Assembly (NCBI RefSeq): GCF_016888445.1
Contig: NZ_JAFEKF010000004.1
Location: 186,001 to 250,000 of the forward strand
DNA length: 64,000 nucleotides
DNA from: Marinomonas ostreistagni
GTDB lineage: Bacteria; Pseudomonadota; Gammaproteobacteria; Pseudomonadales; Marinomonadaceae
Reading direction: 5' to 3'
Below are positions 7,852 to 16,576 of the stretch, in pieces; the stretch's first letter is position 1, and each line of letters starts with the position of its first letter. A program made the translations under genes and the position numbers. The notes under the pieces are model-generated. The model was not told where the DNA came from, made no database searches, and saw nothing but the letters and a program-made list of their open reading frames with translations.

Positions 7852-9263
7852 GCCCCGCTTTGATCGTTTTCTTCTTTCATGTTTTTTAAGCGTTTGCTCA
7901 GCGCTGGCTGAGAGATGCCGAGCATCCGCGCCGCCAAAGACTGGTTTTGGTTGGCGCGCTTCATCGCTTCTTCTACCAATAGCTTACAGGCCTGGTTTAA
8001 GGTCGGCAGTGGCTGATCGTCCTGAAAGCCAAGTAAGCTATCGGGAGCGTCTAATTTTGCTGCGCCCAGTAGTTGCTGAAACACCGATGTGGTCAACAAG
8101 CTATCACTGCTTTGACTGACGGCATCGTACACTAAGGCTTTAAGTTCGCGTACGTTACCAGGGAAGGCGTAAGTCTGTAGCTGTAGCGCCAAACCATTAG
8201 GGATGGTCAGATAAGGGCGTTCTAATTCGTCACAGGCTTGGCGCATAAAATGATCCAGCAACAATGGCAGATCATTCAAGCGCTCGCGCAAGGGCGGAAT
8301 GTGCACCATATGGGTTCGCAAGCGGTAGTATAAATCTTTGCGAAAATGCCCTTGTTGCTGTTGCTCCACTAGGTTTTGATGGGTGGCCACGATCACTCGC
8401 GCTTGGATGCGTTTTGGTCGATCGCTGCCGATCGGGTAGTATTCGCCTTCTTGCAAAAGACGAAGTAGTTTGACTTGCGAACTGGCGCTCAAATCGCCGA
8501 TCTCATCTAAAAACAGAGTGCCGCCCGCGGCACTTTCGACGAGCCCTTGGCGCACCTTATCGGCACCAGTAAAGGCGCCGCGCGCATGGCCGAATAAGGT
8601 GTCGGAAAATATGTTGTCATCAAGCCCTGCCACATTGACCGTTACCAACGGCCCTTTGCGACCACTCAGTTCATGAATGGCTCCGGCAATCAGTTCTTTG
8701 CCAACGCCGCTTTCACCGGTAATCAGTACGGGTTGAGTGCTCGGCGCGATGGATTCGAGGTAACGAAACGTCGACATCATCTTATTATTAGCGGTGATGA
8801 AGCCAGTAAAGTGATCGGCTTTATTAAGCTCGCTCGACAGCAGTTGCGCCCGTAGAGCTTGGTTTTCAAGACTCAGCTCTTGGGTGTGAATGGCGCGCTT
8901 GATCGATTCTAAAATCTGTTCTTGATCGGTGGTTTTCACCAGATAATCAAACGCCCCTTGCTTGACGCAATTTACCGCGGCATCTATTTGGTTTAGGCCG
9001 CTGAAGATAATCACGCTGATGTCAGGGTGTTCTTGGGTGAACCATTCAAGTAGCTCTTGGCCCGATAAAGTAGGCATGGTCAGATCGAGCAACACCAAGC
9101 CAATGGTGTGTTCTTCGACCAAGCTTTTGACTTGGCGTGGATCTTGGCAGGTGACTAAGTTATTTAAGCCGTAGCGCTCTAGCGTCAGTGACATGCTGCG
9201 CAGAAATGACGCTTCATCATCGACCAGTAAAATCTTAAATTGTGGGTAAACTGTCGTGTTCAT
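7848..9263 (-). CDS. NtrC/DctD-type sigma-54-dependent response regulator
   Basis: 471 aa with three domains. The receiver has Asp15-Asp16 and phospho-acceptor Asp60 in VLLDLTMP. The AAA+ domain has Walker A GESGVGKE at 183-190 and the sigma-54 contact loop GAFTGA at 229-234. The C-terminal Fis-type HTH is at about 440-462 (SLAARMLGISQPALSKRL). It begins seven bases after the end of the sensor kinase gene, so the pair is cotranscribed. A -24/-12 promoter and palindromes lie upstream of the divergent TAXI TRAP genes, which are the obvious target. Confidence 0.93.
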   Translation of the reverse strand: MNTTVYPQFKILLVDDEASFLRSMSLTLERYGLNNLVTCQDPRQVKSLVEEHTIGLVLLDLTMPTLSGQELLEWFTQEHPDISVIIFSGLNQIDAAVNCVKQGAFDYLVKTTDQEQILESIKRAIHTQELSLENQALRAQLLSSELNKADHFTGFITANNKMMSTFRYLESIAPSTQPVLITGESGVGKELIAGAIHELSGRKGPLVTVNVAGLDDNIFSDTLFGHARGAFTGADKVRQGLVESAAGGTLFLDEIGDLSASSQVKLLRLLQEGEYYPIGSDRPKRIQARVIVATHQNLVEQQQQGHFRKDLYYRLRTHMVHIPPLRERLNDLPLLLDHFMRQACDELERPYLTIPNGLALQLQTYAFPGNVRELKALVYDAVSQSSDSLLTTSVFQQLLGAAKLDAPDSLLGFQDDQPLPTLNQACKLLVEEAMKRANQNQSLAARMLGISQPALSKRLKNMKEENDQSGA

Positions 9264-9270
9264 AATCTGC

Positions 9271-10986
9271 CTAGGATGAGTGTGAGTCTAAGGTCGTCGT
9301 TTCTCTGTGAGCAGGAAACGCAACGGTGACGGTCGTGCCATGACCGATAGAAGAGTCAAAGGATAAGTAGCCTTGATGCGCCTTGACGATACCAGCGGAA
9401 ACCGATAAGCCAAGGCCTGTGCCGCCTTGCTCACGTTTGGTGGTAAAAAATGGATCGGTTAAGCGTTTTAAGTCCTGTGCTTCGATACCACAGCCTTGGT
9501 CTTGAATCATGATATAGACTTCGCGGCTGTCTAAACTAATTGCGGTGTGTACGCTCAACGCTTGCTGTGAGTCAGTTAACGCGTCACACGCGTTGAGAAT
9601 CAAGTTAATCACCACCTGCTCAATGCGCTGGGCGTTGCCCAAAATGATGGGATGGCTACTGGCCAGTTGTAAGCTGAATTGCTCAGTAGCGGTGCGAATC
9701 GATTTATCGACAAGGCGCACGGCGGTTTCAACCACTTGGTTGATATCGACTTCTTGCCAGATTTCGTCTGGTTGTTCACGGGCAAAGTCTTTTAAGTCAT
9801 CCACGATATTGCGGATGCGATCGGTGCTTTGTTGCATTTCGTTTAATAGGTAGGGGATTTCATCTTTTAAGCGATGATAGCTTAGGCCGCCCAGCATGAT
9901 GCCTTGATGGTTTTCGTTGGCTTCATCTAAATAGGGCAGGGCATCTTCCCAGGCGGATTGCAGGATGGGCAAATTGAGTCGTAACAAGCCTGTTGGGTTG
10001 TTGATTTCGTGAGCCACCCCTGAGACTAATACCCCTAGGGACGCCATTTTATCTGCTTGGATCAATTGTTCTTGTTGGGCTTTCAGTTGTTGAGAGCGGC
10101 GTTCCACTTCTTTACGCAGCATGGCATTCCAAATTACGCTACCGCCTAAAACGAACAGCAGAATTAAGCTGCTATAAAACGCATACTGGCCAAGCGTTTT
10201 CCACTGCAGGCGCGATGGCTGATCCAAGGTGCCTAACCATTTATCGTAAATCGCTTGTTGTCTGCCAGTGTTTTTAAGGATTGCCAACCCTTCGCTAAAA
10301 AGCGCCAAAATGTCTTCATTTTCGGGCAGTGCGCCGTACCCTAGGCGTTGGCCTGCGACAGGTCGCGCGATCGGTTCTAAGTTACTCAACCCCATTTCTT
10401 GGCTTAAATAAAGTGATGGCAGATTAGCGGTCAGGGCGAAGTCATGCTGGCCGGAGGCAAGTAGGCGTAACGCCGCTGAATGAGTCGGCATCGGAATAAT
10501 CTTGGCATCGGGTACGAAGCGTTTTAGGTATTCGTGCATCACACTGGCGTTTTGCACGATCACTTCATAGCCAGCTACCTGCATGATGTCGTCTACATGA
10601 GGGCCGTCTTTGCGGGCAAATAACGATTGATTGACGATTGAGTGTGGCGACGAAAACAGAATTTGCTCAGCGCGCTGGTCCGAATAAGCAATGCCTTGTA
10701 ATGCATCGTATGTGCCGTCCATTAGGCCTGCGTAAGCGCTTTGCCAATCGGTCATAGTGAGGTCGATTTCAAAGCCCATGACCTCAGCAATGGCGTAACT
10801 GAGTTCTACGGTATAGCCTGCGGGTTGACCTTCGTCATCAAGAAACTCGTAAGGTGGATAGTTGTAATCCGCGGCAATATGGATAACACGCGGTTGTGAG
10901 GCTTCGGGGATCGCCACGCGTTCCGCTGCGCCCAGCAGGGAAGAGCAGATGAGTAAGGATAGAACAATAAATGGGCGCAATAGCAT
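9271..10986 (-). CDS. Sensor histidine kinase with periplasmic solute-binding domain
   Basis: 571 aa from the ATG at 10986, which gives a good signal peptide or anchor (MLLRPFIVLSLLICSSLLG). A TTG at 11052 would extend it by 22 residues. Residues about 35-260 form an SBP_bac_3 domain (ADYNYPPYEF, GTYDALQGIAYSDQRAE). A membrane helix spans 269-289. The HisKA site is His326 in SGVAHEINNPTG, and the ATPase domain has NLILNACDAL, DQGCGI and GGTGLGLSV. Like DctB/NtrB kinases, it should phosphorylate the regulator next door. The sensor domain resembles amino-acid-binding proteins, so a small polar ligand is expected. Confidence 0.9.
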   Translation of the reverse strand: MLLRPFIVLSLLICSSLLGAAERVAIPEASQPRVIHIAADYNYPPYEFLDDEGQPAGYTVELSYAIAEVMGFEIDLTMTDWQSAYAGLMDGTYDALQGIAYSDQRAEQILFSSPHSIVNQSLFARKDGPHVDDIMQVAGYEVIVQNASVMHEYLKRFVPDAKIIPMPTHSAALRLLASGQHDFALTANLPSLYLSQEMGLSNLEPIARPVAGQRLGYGALPENEDILALFSEGLAILKNTGRQQAIYDKWLGTLDQPSRLQWKTLGQYAFYSSLILLFVLGGSVIWNAMLRKEVERRSQQLKAQQEQLIQADKMASLGVLVSGVAHEINNPTGLLRLNLPILQSAWEDALPYLDEANENHQGIMLGGLSYHRLKDEIPYLLNEMQQSTDRIRNIVDDLKDFAREQPDEIWQEVDINQVVETAVRLVDKSIRTATEQFSLQLASSHPIILGNAQRIEQVVINLILNACDALTDSQQALSVHTAISLDSREVYIMIQDQGCGIEAQDLKRLTDPFFTTKREQGGTGLGLSVSAGIVKAHQGYLSFDSSIGHGTTVTVAFPAHRETTTLDSHSS

Positions 10987-11076
10987 AGTTAACCAAGCAG
11001 ACAAGACGGTGGCTAGGCATCTTAGCGAGATTCGCGCGGGATGAGAAGTCAACGCGCCAGAGTGAAGTCAAATGCC

Positions 11077-11110
11077 TATAACAAAAGTTATAAGTATAAG
11101 ATTCGTTATA
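11077..11110. promoter_or_regulatory. Two adjacent TATAAC-N4-GTTATA operator-like sites
   Basis: 11077-11092 reads TATAACAAAAGTTATA, perfect arms around AAAA. 11095-11110 reads TATAAGATTCGTTATA, one mismatch. A third copy lies at 11177-11192. They sit upstream of both the kinase gene and the divergent TRAP genes, where enhancer sites of the NtrC-class regulator would be expected. Confidence 0.65.
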
Positions 11111-11176
11111 AGGCTGACGCTAGCCAAGTAAATAGCGTATTTCTCGGGTTAAAAAGGGATGGATTATCGCTGATTC

Positions 11177-11192
11177 TATAACTATAGTTATA
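11177..11192. promoter_or_regulatory. Perfect 16-bp palindrome, putative enhancer site
   Basis: TATAACTATAGTTATA is identical to its own complement and has the same TATAAC-N4-GTTATA form as the sites at 11077 and 11095. Its centre is exactly 100 bp from that of the first site and about 85 bp upstream of the -24 element, a usual distance for a sigma-54 activator site. Confidence 0.7.
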
Positions 11193-11269
11193 ACGCCTTG
11201 TACCTGTGGGTGCGACATGGAAAATATTAAAGTTCTTAAATTTCAATAGGTTAGATTGTTTTTAATGAG

Positions 11270-11287
11270 TTGGCATCCTATTTGCGA
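11270..11287 (+). promoter_or_regulatory. Sigma-54 (-24/-12) promoter of the TAXI TRAP operon
   Basis: TTGGCATCCTATTTGCGA places GG at 11272-11273 and GC at 11284-11285 with exactly ten bases between, the fixed spacing required by sigma-54. It precedes the binding-protein gene by about 60 bases. The neighbouring regulator carries the GAFTGA loop needed to activate such promoters. Confidence 0.85.
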
Positions 11288-11346
11288 TGTTCCACCATGA
11301 TTTTGACAATCTCATAACAAGAAATCGACACAACGAGGAATTCTCA

Positions 11347-12315
11347 ATGAAAAACATCATGCTTAAAACCACGTTAGCGGCGGGCTTCGCAGCAGCTACC
11401 ACTCTAGCGATGGCAGACGACACACAATTTGTTTCCATCGGTACAGGCGGCGTGACAGGCGTTTATTACCCTGCGGGCGGCTCTATCTGTCGTATGATTA
11501 ACAAAGACCGCAAAGAGCACGGTATTCGTTGTTCGGTAGAGTCGACAGGCGGTTCGGGTTACAACGTCAACAGCATCCGTGCGGGTGAGTTAGAGTTTGG
11601 TGTGGCGCAGTCTGATGTGCAAGCGGCCGCGATCAATGGTAAAAACCAATTCGAAGGCAATCCTTTCCCTGAGCTACGCTCTGTCTTCTCTTTGCATCCA
11701 GAGCCAATCCATTTGATGGCCCGTGCGGATTCTGGCATTGAGTCGTTTGACGATCTTGAAGGCAAGCGCGTCAACATCGGTAACCCAGGTTCTGGTAACC
11801 GCTCTATGATGGAACTACTGATGGCCGAAAAAGGCTGGACCACCGAAGACTTCGCTTTTGCTGCAGAGCTTAAATCATCTGAAATGTCGCAAGCACTGTG
11901 TGATGACAAGTTTGACGTGACCATCTTCGTGGCAGGTCTACCTAACGGTTCGGCTCAAGAAGCGACAACGACTTGTGACGTGCGCATGATCCCACTAGAT
12001 GGTGAAGTTGCGAAGAGCGTTCAAGCGAAACACAGCGAATTCTCACAAGCGGTTATCCCAGGTGGCATGTACAACGGCAATCCTGAAGATGTTGTGACGT
12101 TCGGCCCGAAAGCGACCATCGTGACGTCTTCTGAAGTGTCTGACAAAGTGGTCTACCAAATGGCCAAGGCTGTGTTTGAGAACTTCCAGTCGTTCAAACG
12201 TCTACACCCAGCCTTCGCGCCGCTTCAGCCTGAAGAAATGGTGCAATCTTCGCTGGTAGCGCCACTGCACCCAGGTGCGGAAAAATACTACCGTGAGCAA
12301 GGTTTGTTGAAGTAA
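11347..12315 (+). CDS. TAXI-family TRAP transporter solute-binding protein
   Basis: 322 aa from the ATG at 11347 (GAGG upstream); the longer frame from 11287 would start inside the promoter. The signal peptide is cleaved near LAMADD. The mature protein opens with FVSIGTGGVTGVYYPAGG, the hallmark of the TAXI (TRAP-associated extracytoplasmic immunogenic) family, and continues with STGGSGYNV and GVAQSDVQ. It should bind an organic anion or amino acid in the periplasm and deliver it to the fused permease downstream. Expression is predicted from the -24/-12 promoter. A hairpin follows that could favour higher levels of this component than of the permease. Confidence 0.93.
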   Translation: MKNIMLKTTLAAGFAAATTLAMADDTQFVSIGTGGVTGVYYPAGGSICRMINKDRKEHGIRCSVESTGGSGYNVNSIRAGELEFGVAQSDVQAAAINGKNQFEGNPFPELRSVFSLHPEPIHLMARADSGIESFDDLEGKRVNIGNPGSGNRSMMELLMAEKGWTTEDFAFAAELKSSEMSQALCDDKFDVTIFVAGLPNGSAQEATTTCDVRMIPLDGEVAKSVQAKHSEFSQAVIPGGMYNGNPEDVVTFGPKATIVTSSEVSDKVVYQMAKAVFENFQSFKRLHPAFAPLQPEEMVQSSLVAPLHPGAEKYYREQGLLK

Positions 12316-12340
12316 CCGTTACTTTAATAAACGATCCTCT

Positions 12341-12370
12341 AAAGCGCTGGATTTTCCGGCGCTTTTTGTT
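12341..12370 (+). terminator. Intra-operon hairpin/attenuator
   Basis: AAAGCGCTGG (12341-12350) pairs with CCGGCGCTTT (12356-12365), followed by TTGTT. It lies between the TAXI binding protein and the permease gene 30 bases further on, so partial termination would give excess binding protein. Confidence 0.7.
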
Positions 12371-12399
12371 CCAAGTCTTTTCTTGCTTAGGAATCTTCT

Positions 12400-14982
12400 A
12401 TGTCTAATTCATCCAACTCCTTAGACACGGATAAGCTTAATGAAATGGTCGCTGAGGCGGATACCGGTAAACGGGTGCCCCATGGTCGATTTGCATTAGG
12501 CTTATTGTTTTTACTGCCGCTTTGTTGGTCTTTGTTCCAGCTTTGGATCGGCTCGCCATTACCATCGCAATTTGGCTTTGGCTTTTTAAACGATACTCAG
12601 TCCCGGGCTATTCACTTAGCGTTTGCGGTCACCTTGGCGTTTTTGGCGTTTCCTGCGTTTAGTAGCAGTCCAACGCATCGTATTCCTTGGCTCGATTATG
12701 GCTTTGCCATTGTCGGTGCGTTTTGTGCGTCCTACTTATTTTTATTTAACGACGAGTTAGCCATGCGCCCAGGCTTACCGACCACCATGGACTTGGTGGT
12801 TGCAGGACTAGGTTTGTTGCTGACGCTTGAAGCGGCACGTCGTTCGTTAGGGCCGCCATTGATGATGGTGGCGATTGTCTTCTTGCTGTATGTGTTCTTT
12901 GGTGATTCGTCTTGGTTACCAGAGATTCTACGCTGGAAAGGGGCGTCGTTCGAAAAAGCCATGACCCATATGTGGCTGACCACCGAAGGGGTGTTTGGTA
13001 TCGCCTTGGGTGTGTCGTCTGGCTTTGTTTTCTTATTCGTCTTGTTTGGTGCTCTGCTTAACCAAGCTGGCGCCGGTAATTACTTTATTCAGGTGGCGTT
13101 TGCGTTGCTTGGTCACATGCGTGGCGGTCCAGCGAAAGCAGCGGTCTTGTCGTCGGCGATGACAGGTTTGATCTCAGGTTCTTCCATCGCCAATGTGGTG
13201 ACCACAGGTACGTTTACTATTCCGTTGATGAAAAAGGTCGGCTTCAGCCCAGAAAAGGCAGGCGCAGTAGAGGTGTCATCATCGGTCAACGGTGTGATCA
13301 TGCCGCCAGTGATGGGCGCTGTAGCCTTCTTGATGGTGGAGTATGTAGGGATTTCCTACATTGAAGTGGTCAAACATGCGTTTTTGCCAGCCACCATTTC
13401 GTATATCGCTTTGCTTTACATCGTGCACCTTGAGGCACTAAAAGCCGATATGCGTGGTTTACCACGTGTGACGCCTGCACGCCCTTGGAAAATCGCGATC
13501 TTGCGCTCGGGTATTATTTTATCGAGCATGCTGATCCTAGCGGGCGCTTTGTATTACTTGGTGCTGGGCATCAAGTGGTTGCTGGGCGATTTTTCTAATA
13601 TTGGTTTGTTGGCGCTGGTGATCTTTGGTTACTTGGGGCTCTTATACGTCTCGGCGCAGAACAAAGATTTAGATATGGGTGATGGCAATGGCGAGATTGT
13701 AAAATTGCCGGTGTTTGCGGATATCTACCGCTCTGGCTTGTACTACTTGGTACCGCTGGTGGTGCTGGTTTGGTTCTTGATGGTAGAGCGCAAATCCCCA
13801 GGTTTGTCGGCGTTTTGGGCGAGTCTGTTGATGGCGTTTGTACTGCTGACGCAGAAGCCGCTAAAAGCTTGGTTCCGTAAGCAATCAGGTCTTGGTTCAA
13901 AGCTTAAAGAAGGTACTTGGGATCTGATCGAAGGTTTGAACACCGGCGCGCGCAATATGATCGGTATCGGTGTGGCGACGGCGACCGCGGGCATTATCGT
14001 CGGTACGGTGACGCTCACGGGTGTCGGGCAGGTGATGGCAGAGTTTGTTGAGCTGCTGTCAGGTGGTGTACTGATCATCATGCTGCTGATGGTGGCCTTG
14101 ATCTCGCTGATCTTGGGTATGGGCTTACCGACCACGGCCAACTACATTGTCGTGTCGTCGTTGATGGCAAGTGTTGTAGTGGAGTTGGGCGCGCAGTCTG
14201 GCTTAATTGTGCCAATGATCGCTATTCATATGTTTGTGTTTTACTTCGGTATCATGGCGGATGTGACACCGCCAGTCGGTTTGGCATCATTTGCTGCGGC
14301 TGCTGTGTCCGGTGGTGATCCGATCAAAACTGGCTTTACGGCGTTCTTCTATTCGATGCGTACCGCATTGCTGCCATTCTTGTTTATCTTCAATACGGAT
14401 TTATTGTTGATCGATGTGACTTGGTATCAAGGGGTGGTTGTCTTCATTGTGGCGCTGGCGGCGATGCTGATTTTCGCCGCGGCGACTCAAGGTTATTTCT
14501 TTGCTCGCAGTAAGCGTTGGGAAAGTGCGATCTTGTTGTTGGTGGCGTTTACTTTGTTCCGCCCAGGCTTTTGGTTGGATCAAGTGATCGCGCCTTATGA
14601 GCACTTTGAAGGCAGCGAGTTAACGGAATACATTGAGCAGCACCCTAATTTGGACAGTGTACGCATTGCGGCAGAAGGTGAAAACCTAGATGGTCGTTGG
14701 ATTGAAAAAACCGTCGATCTACCACTGACACAAACGGGCAGTGCGAGCGACCGCTTATTTGAGGGGGCGGGGCTTGAAGTGCGTACCGAGGAAGGCCAAG
14801 TGTATATCGATAACCTAGCTTGGGGCGGCTATGCTGAGCAAATGCAGCTGGATTTTGATTGGGAAATCACAGGCTTTGATGTCGCCAATGAGCGTCCGGC
14901 AAAAGAGTGGTTCTTTATTCCTGCTTTCTTGTTAGTTCTATGGATCATTCGTCGTCAGAAAAAGCGCTTAGCGACGGCATAA
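12400..14982 (+). CDS. Fused TRAP transporter permease (DctQM type) with DUF3394
   Basis: 860 aa, the expected size of the fused small plus large TRAP subunits paired with TAXI binding proteins. The N-terminal third holds the Q-like helices. The large DctM portion includes GLISGSSIANVVTTGTFTIP and VNGVIMPPVMGAVAF, and the second repeat has ILGMGLPTTANYIV and MADVTPPVGLASFAAAAV. From about 715 a soluble segment with strands (GENLDGRWIEKTVDLPL) ending in a final helix matches the DUF3394 extension. It drives sodium-coupled uptake into the cytoplasm. The ribosome site is AGGAAT and a terminator follows. Confidence 0.93.
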   Translation: MSNSSNSLDTDKLNEMVAEADTGKRVPHGRFALGLLFLLPLCWSLFQLWIGSPLPSQFGFGFLNDTQSRAIHLAFAVTLAFLAFPAFSSSPTHRIPWLDYGFAIVGAFCASYLFLFNDELAMRPGLPTTMDLVVAGLGLLLTLEAARRSLGPPLMMVAIVFLLYVFFGDSSWLPEILRWKGASFEKAMTHMWLTTEGVFGIALGVSSGFVFLFVLFGALLNQAGAGNYFIQVAFALLGHMRGGPAKAAVLSSAMTGLISGSSIANVVTTGTFTIPLMKKVGFSPEKAGAVEVSSSVNGVIMPPVMGAVAFLMVEYVGISYIEVVKHAFLPATISYIALLYIVHLEALKADMRGLPRVTPARPWKIAILRSGIILSSMLILAGALYYLVLGIKWLLGDFSNIGLLALVIFGYLGLLYVSAQNKDLDMGDGNGEIVKLPVFADIYRSGLYYLVPLVVLVWFLMVERKSPGLSAFWASLLMAFVLLTQKPLKAWFRKQSGLGSKLKEGTWDLIEGLNTGARNMIGIGVATATAGIIVGTVTLTGVGQVMAEFVELLSGGVLIIMLLMVALISLILGMGLPTTANYIVVSSLMASVVVELGAQSGLIVPMIAIHMFVFYFGIMADVTPPVGLASFAAAAVSGGDPIKTGFTAFFYSMRTALLPFLFIFNTDLLLIDVTWYQGVVVFIVALAAMLIFAAATQGYFFARSKRWESAILLLVAFTLFRPGFWLDQVIAPYEHFEGSELTEYIEQHPNLDSVRIAAEGENLDGRWIEKTVDLPLTQTGSASDRLFEGAGLEVRTEEGQVYIDNLAWGGYAEQMQLDFDWEITGFDVANERPAKEWFFIPAFLLVLWIIRRQKKRLATA

Positions 14983-15003
14983 TGCTGAACTCTTGAGCGA
15001 TTA

Positions 15004-15032
15004 AAAACCGGGCCTAGTGCCCGGTTTTTTTA
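15004..15032 (+). terminator. Rho-independent terminator
   Basis: AAAACCGGGC (15004-15013) / GCCCGGTTTT (15019-15028) plus T run. It ends the TRAP operon. Confidence 0.9.
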
Positions 15033-15183
15033 TTTACGGGTAGGGCGTTTTCAATGAGAGTGTTTAGGTCATTGTTTTTCGCAGAAAAATTGAAGAAATT
15101 AAGTTCTTTTAAGGTCGCGTCAGATTTTTTTTTCATACCGTGCTAAGTTTTTGGGGGTCGATAAGGAAATTTTAAGAGTCCCT

Positions 15184-16275
15184 ATGTCATTTTATATTTT
15201 GTTGGTGTTAACGCTGTTAATGGTCATTGCCACACTAGGCCCTATGTTTCGGATCTCGCATTGGATTGTGCGCAGTGGTGACTTCCCAAGGCTGCAGCTG
15301 GCCATGTTGGCCGCTTTATTAGTGTTAGCGCAGTGCGCTTGGTTAGACCTTACGCAACTGTCGACGGGGATCATGATCTTAGCCGCATTGGGTTGTCTTG
15401 CCGTGCAATTGTGGTGGGTACTACCTTATACACCCTTACTGCCCAAAGAAGTTAAAACAGCTAAGCCTTCAGTGACTGAGGCCAAGATTACCATTTTGAC
15501 CTCCAATGTCTTAACGCCAAATCGTCAAGCTGATAAGTTGATTGCGTTAGTCAAACAGTATCAACCTGATGTGTTGGTCACCTTGGAGTCCGATCAGTGG
15601 TGGGAAGATCAGCTAAGTGTGTTAGAAGAATCCATGCCTTATACGGTGAAGTGTCCGCTGGAAAATCTCTATGGCATGCACGTGTATTCAAAGCTACCCA
15701 TGGCCGATACCTCGTTAAGCTTCTTGGTGGAGGAGGATGTTCCCTCAGTGCATACGACACTTAAATTGAATAATGGGCGTGTGATCCGGGCGCATTTTCT
15801 GCATCCTGCGCCGCCAAGCCCTACGGAAAATACAGAGTCAGATGAGCGTGATGCTGAGATCGAAATCGTGGGTCGCAGTGTCGCGGAGTCAGATATGCCG
15901 GTTATTGTGACAGGAGATCTTAATGATGTGGCATGGTCCAAAACCACGCGGTTATTCCGTAAAGTCAGTGGCTTGTTAGATCCACGTATTGGTCGTGGTG
16001 TATTTTGTACCTTCCATGCGGATTATGCGTTTTTACGCTGGCCGCTCGACCATGTGTTTCACAGTAAGCACTTTACGCTTGGTTTCATGAAACGTATGCC
16101 TTCTATCGGTTCGGATCATTTTCCGTTGTTAACTCAGTTGGCTTTGTCACCTGAATATGGGGCAGATCAGCAAGCTGTTGCGGGCGATGAAGAAGATGAG
16201 CAGCTGGCAAAAGAAATGGCACGAGAGGAAAACGTGAGTAAAGAGGATGTTCCTGAGCCCGGTAAACATGTTTGA
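15184..16275 (+). CDS. Membrane-anchored endonuclease/exonuclease/phosphatase (EEP) family protein
   Basis: 363 aa from the ATG at 15184; the TTG at 15151 is an unlikely start. Three hydrophobic helices occupy residues about 1-85. A linker and an EEP domain follow, with LTSNVL, the metal-binding Glu in VTLESDQWW, GDLNDVAW and the C-terminal SDHFPLL. This is the arrangement of YafD-like proteins. An acidic tail (GDEEDEQLAKEMAREE) is unusual. Substrate unknown: phosphodiester or phosphomonoester hydrolysis on the periplasmic or membrane side is possible. Confidence 0.8.
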   Translation: MSFYILLVLTLLMVIATLGPMFRISHWIVRSGDFPRLQLAMLAALLVLAQCAWLDLTQLSTGIMILAALGCLAVQLWWVLPYTPLLPKEVKTAKPSVTEAKITILTSNVLTPNRQADKLIALVKQYQPDVLVTLESDQWWEDQLSVLEESMPYTVKCPLENLYGMHVYSKLPMADTSLSFLVEEDVPSVHTTLKLNNGRVIRAHFLHPAPPSPTENTESDERDAEIEIVGRSVAESDMPVIVTGDLNDVAWSKTTRLFRKVSGLLDPRIGRGVFCTFHADYAFLRWPLDHVFHSKHFTLGFMKRMPSIGSDHFPLLTQLALSPEYGADQQAVAGDEEDEQLAKEMAREENVSKEDVPEPGKHV

Positions 16276-16576
16276 TCAGATAATAAGCTTTGTAGGATTA
16301 TGCAATGTTACAGAAGCCAGCGCAAAGCTGGCTTTTTTGCGTTTGAATGCCCAAAAATAGTGCTTTACTGGTTTTTGTTACGTTTGTGTGGCTATTTTTT
16401 GCATATTTTCAGGAAAAGTAGAACTTGCCAAAAAAGTTGTCTTTTGCGGTAGTTTTGTAGTTTTATGCAAGGGCAAAAGAGTATTAGGCACACGCAAAAC
16501 GTGTCAGTCGATTACACTATAAGAAATGCTAACAAGCGTTTCCAAAACCAATTAAAAATACTGGGAGTAGAAATTT
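16276..16576. other. Intergenic region with terminator and alcohol dehydrogenase promoter region
   Basis: 301 bases. The first part has the terminator at 16313-16337. The rest is AT-rich. A TATAAG element near 16519 is a possible -10 site for the downstream dehydrogenase. The short open frame here encodes nothing recognisable. Confidence 0.4.
16313..16337 (+). terminator. Rho-independent terminator
   Basis: AAGCCAGC (16314-16321) pairs with GCTGGCTT (16327-16334), followed by TTTT. It ends the EEP-family gene. Confidence 0.8.
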
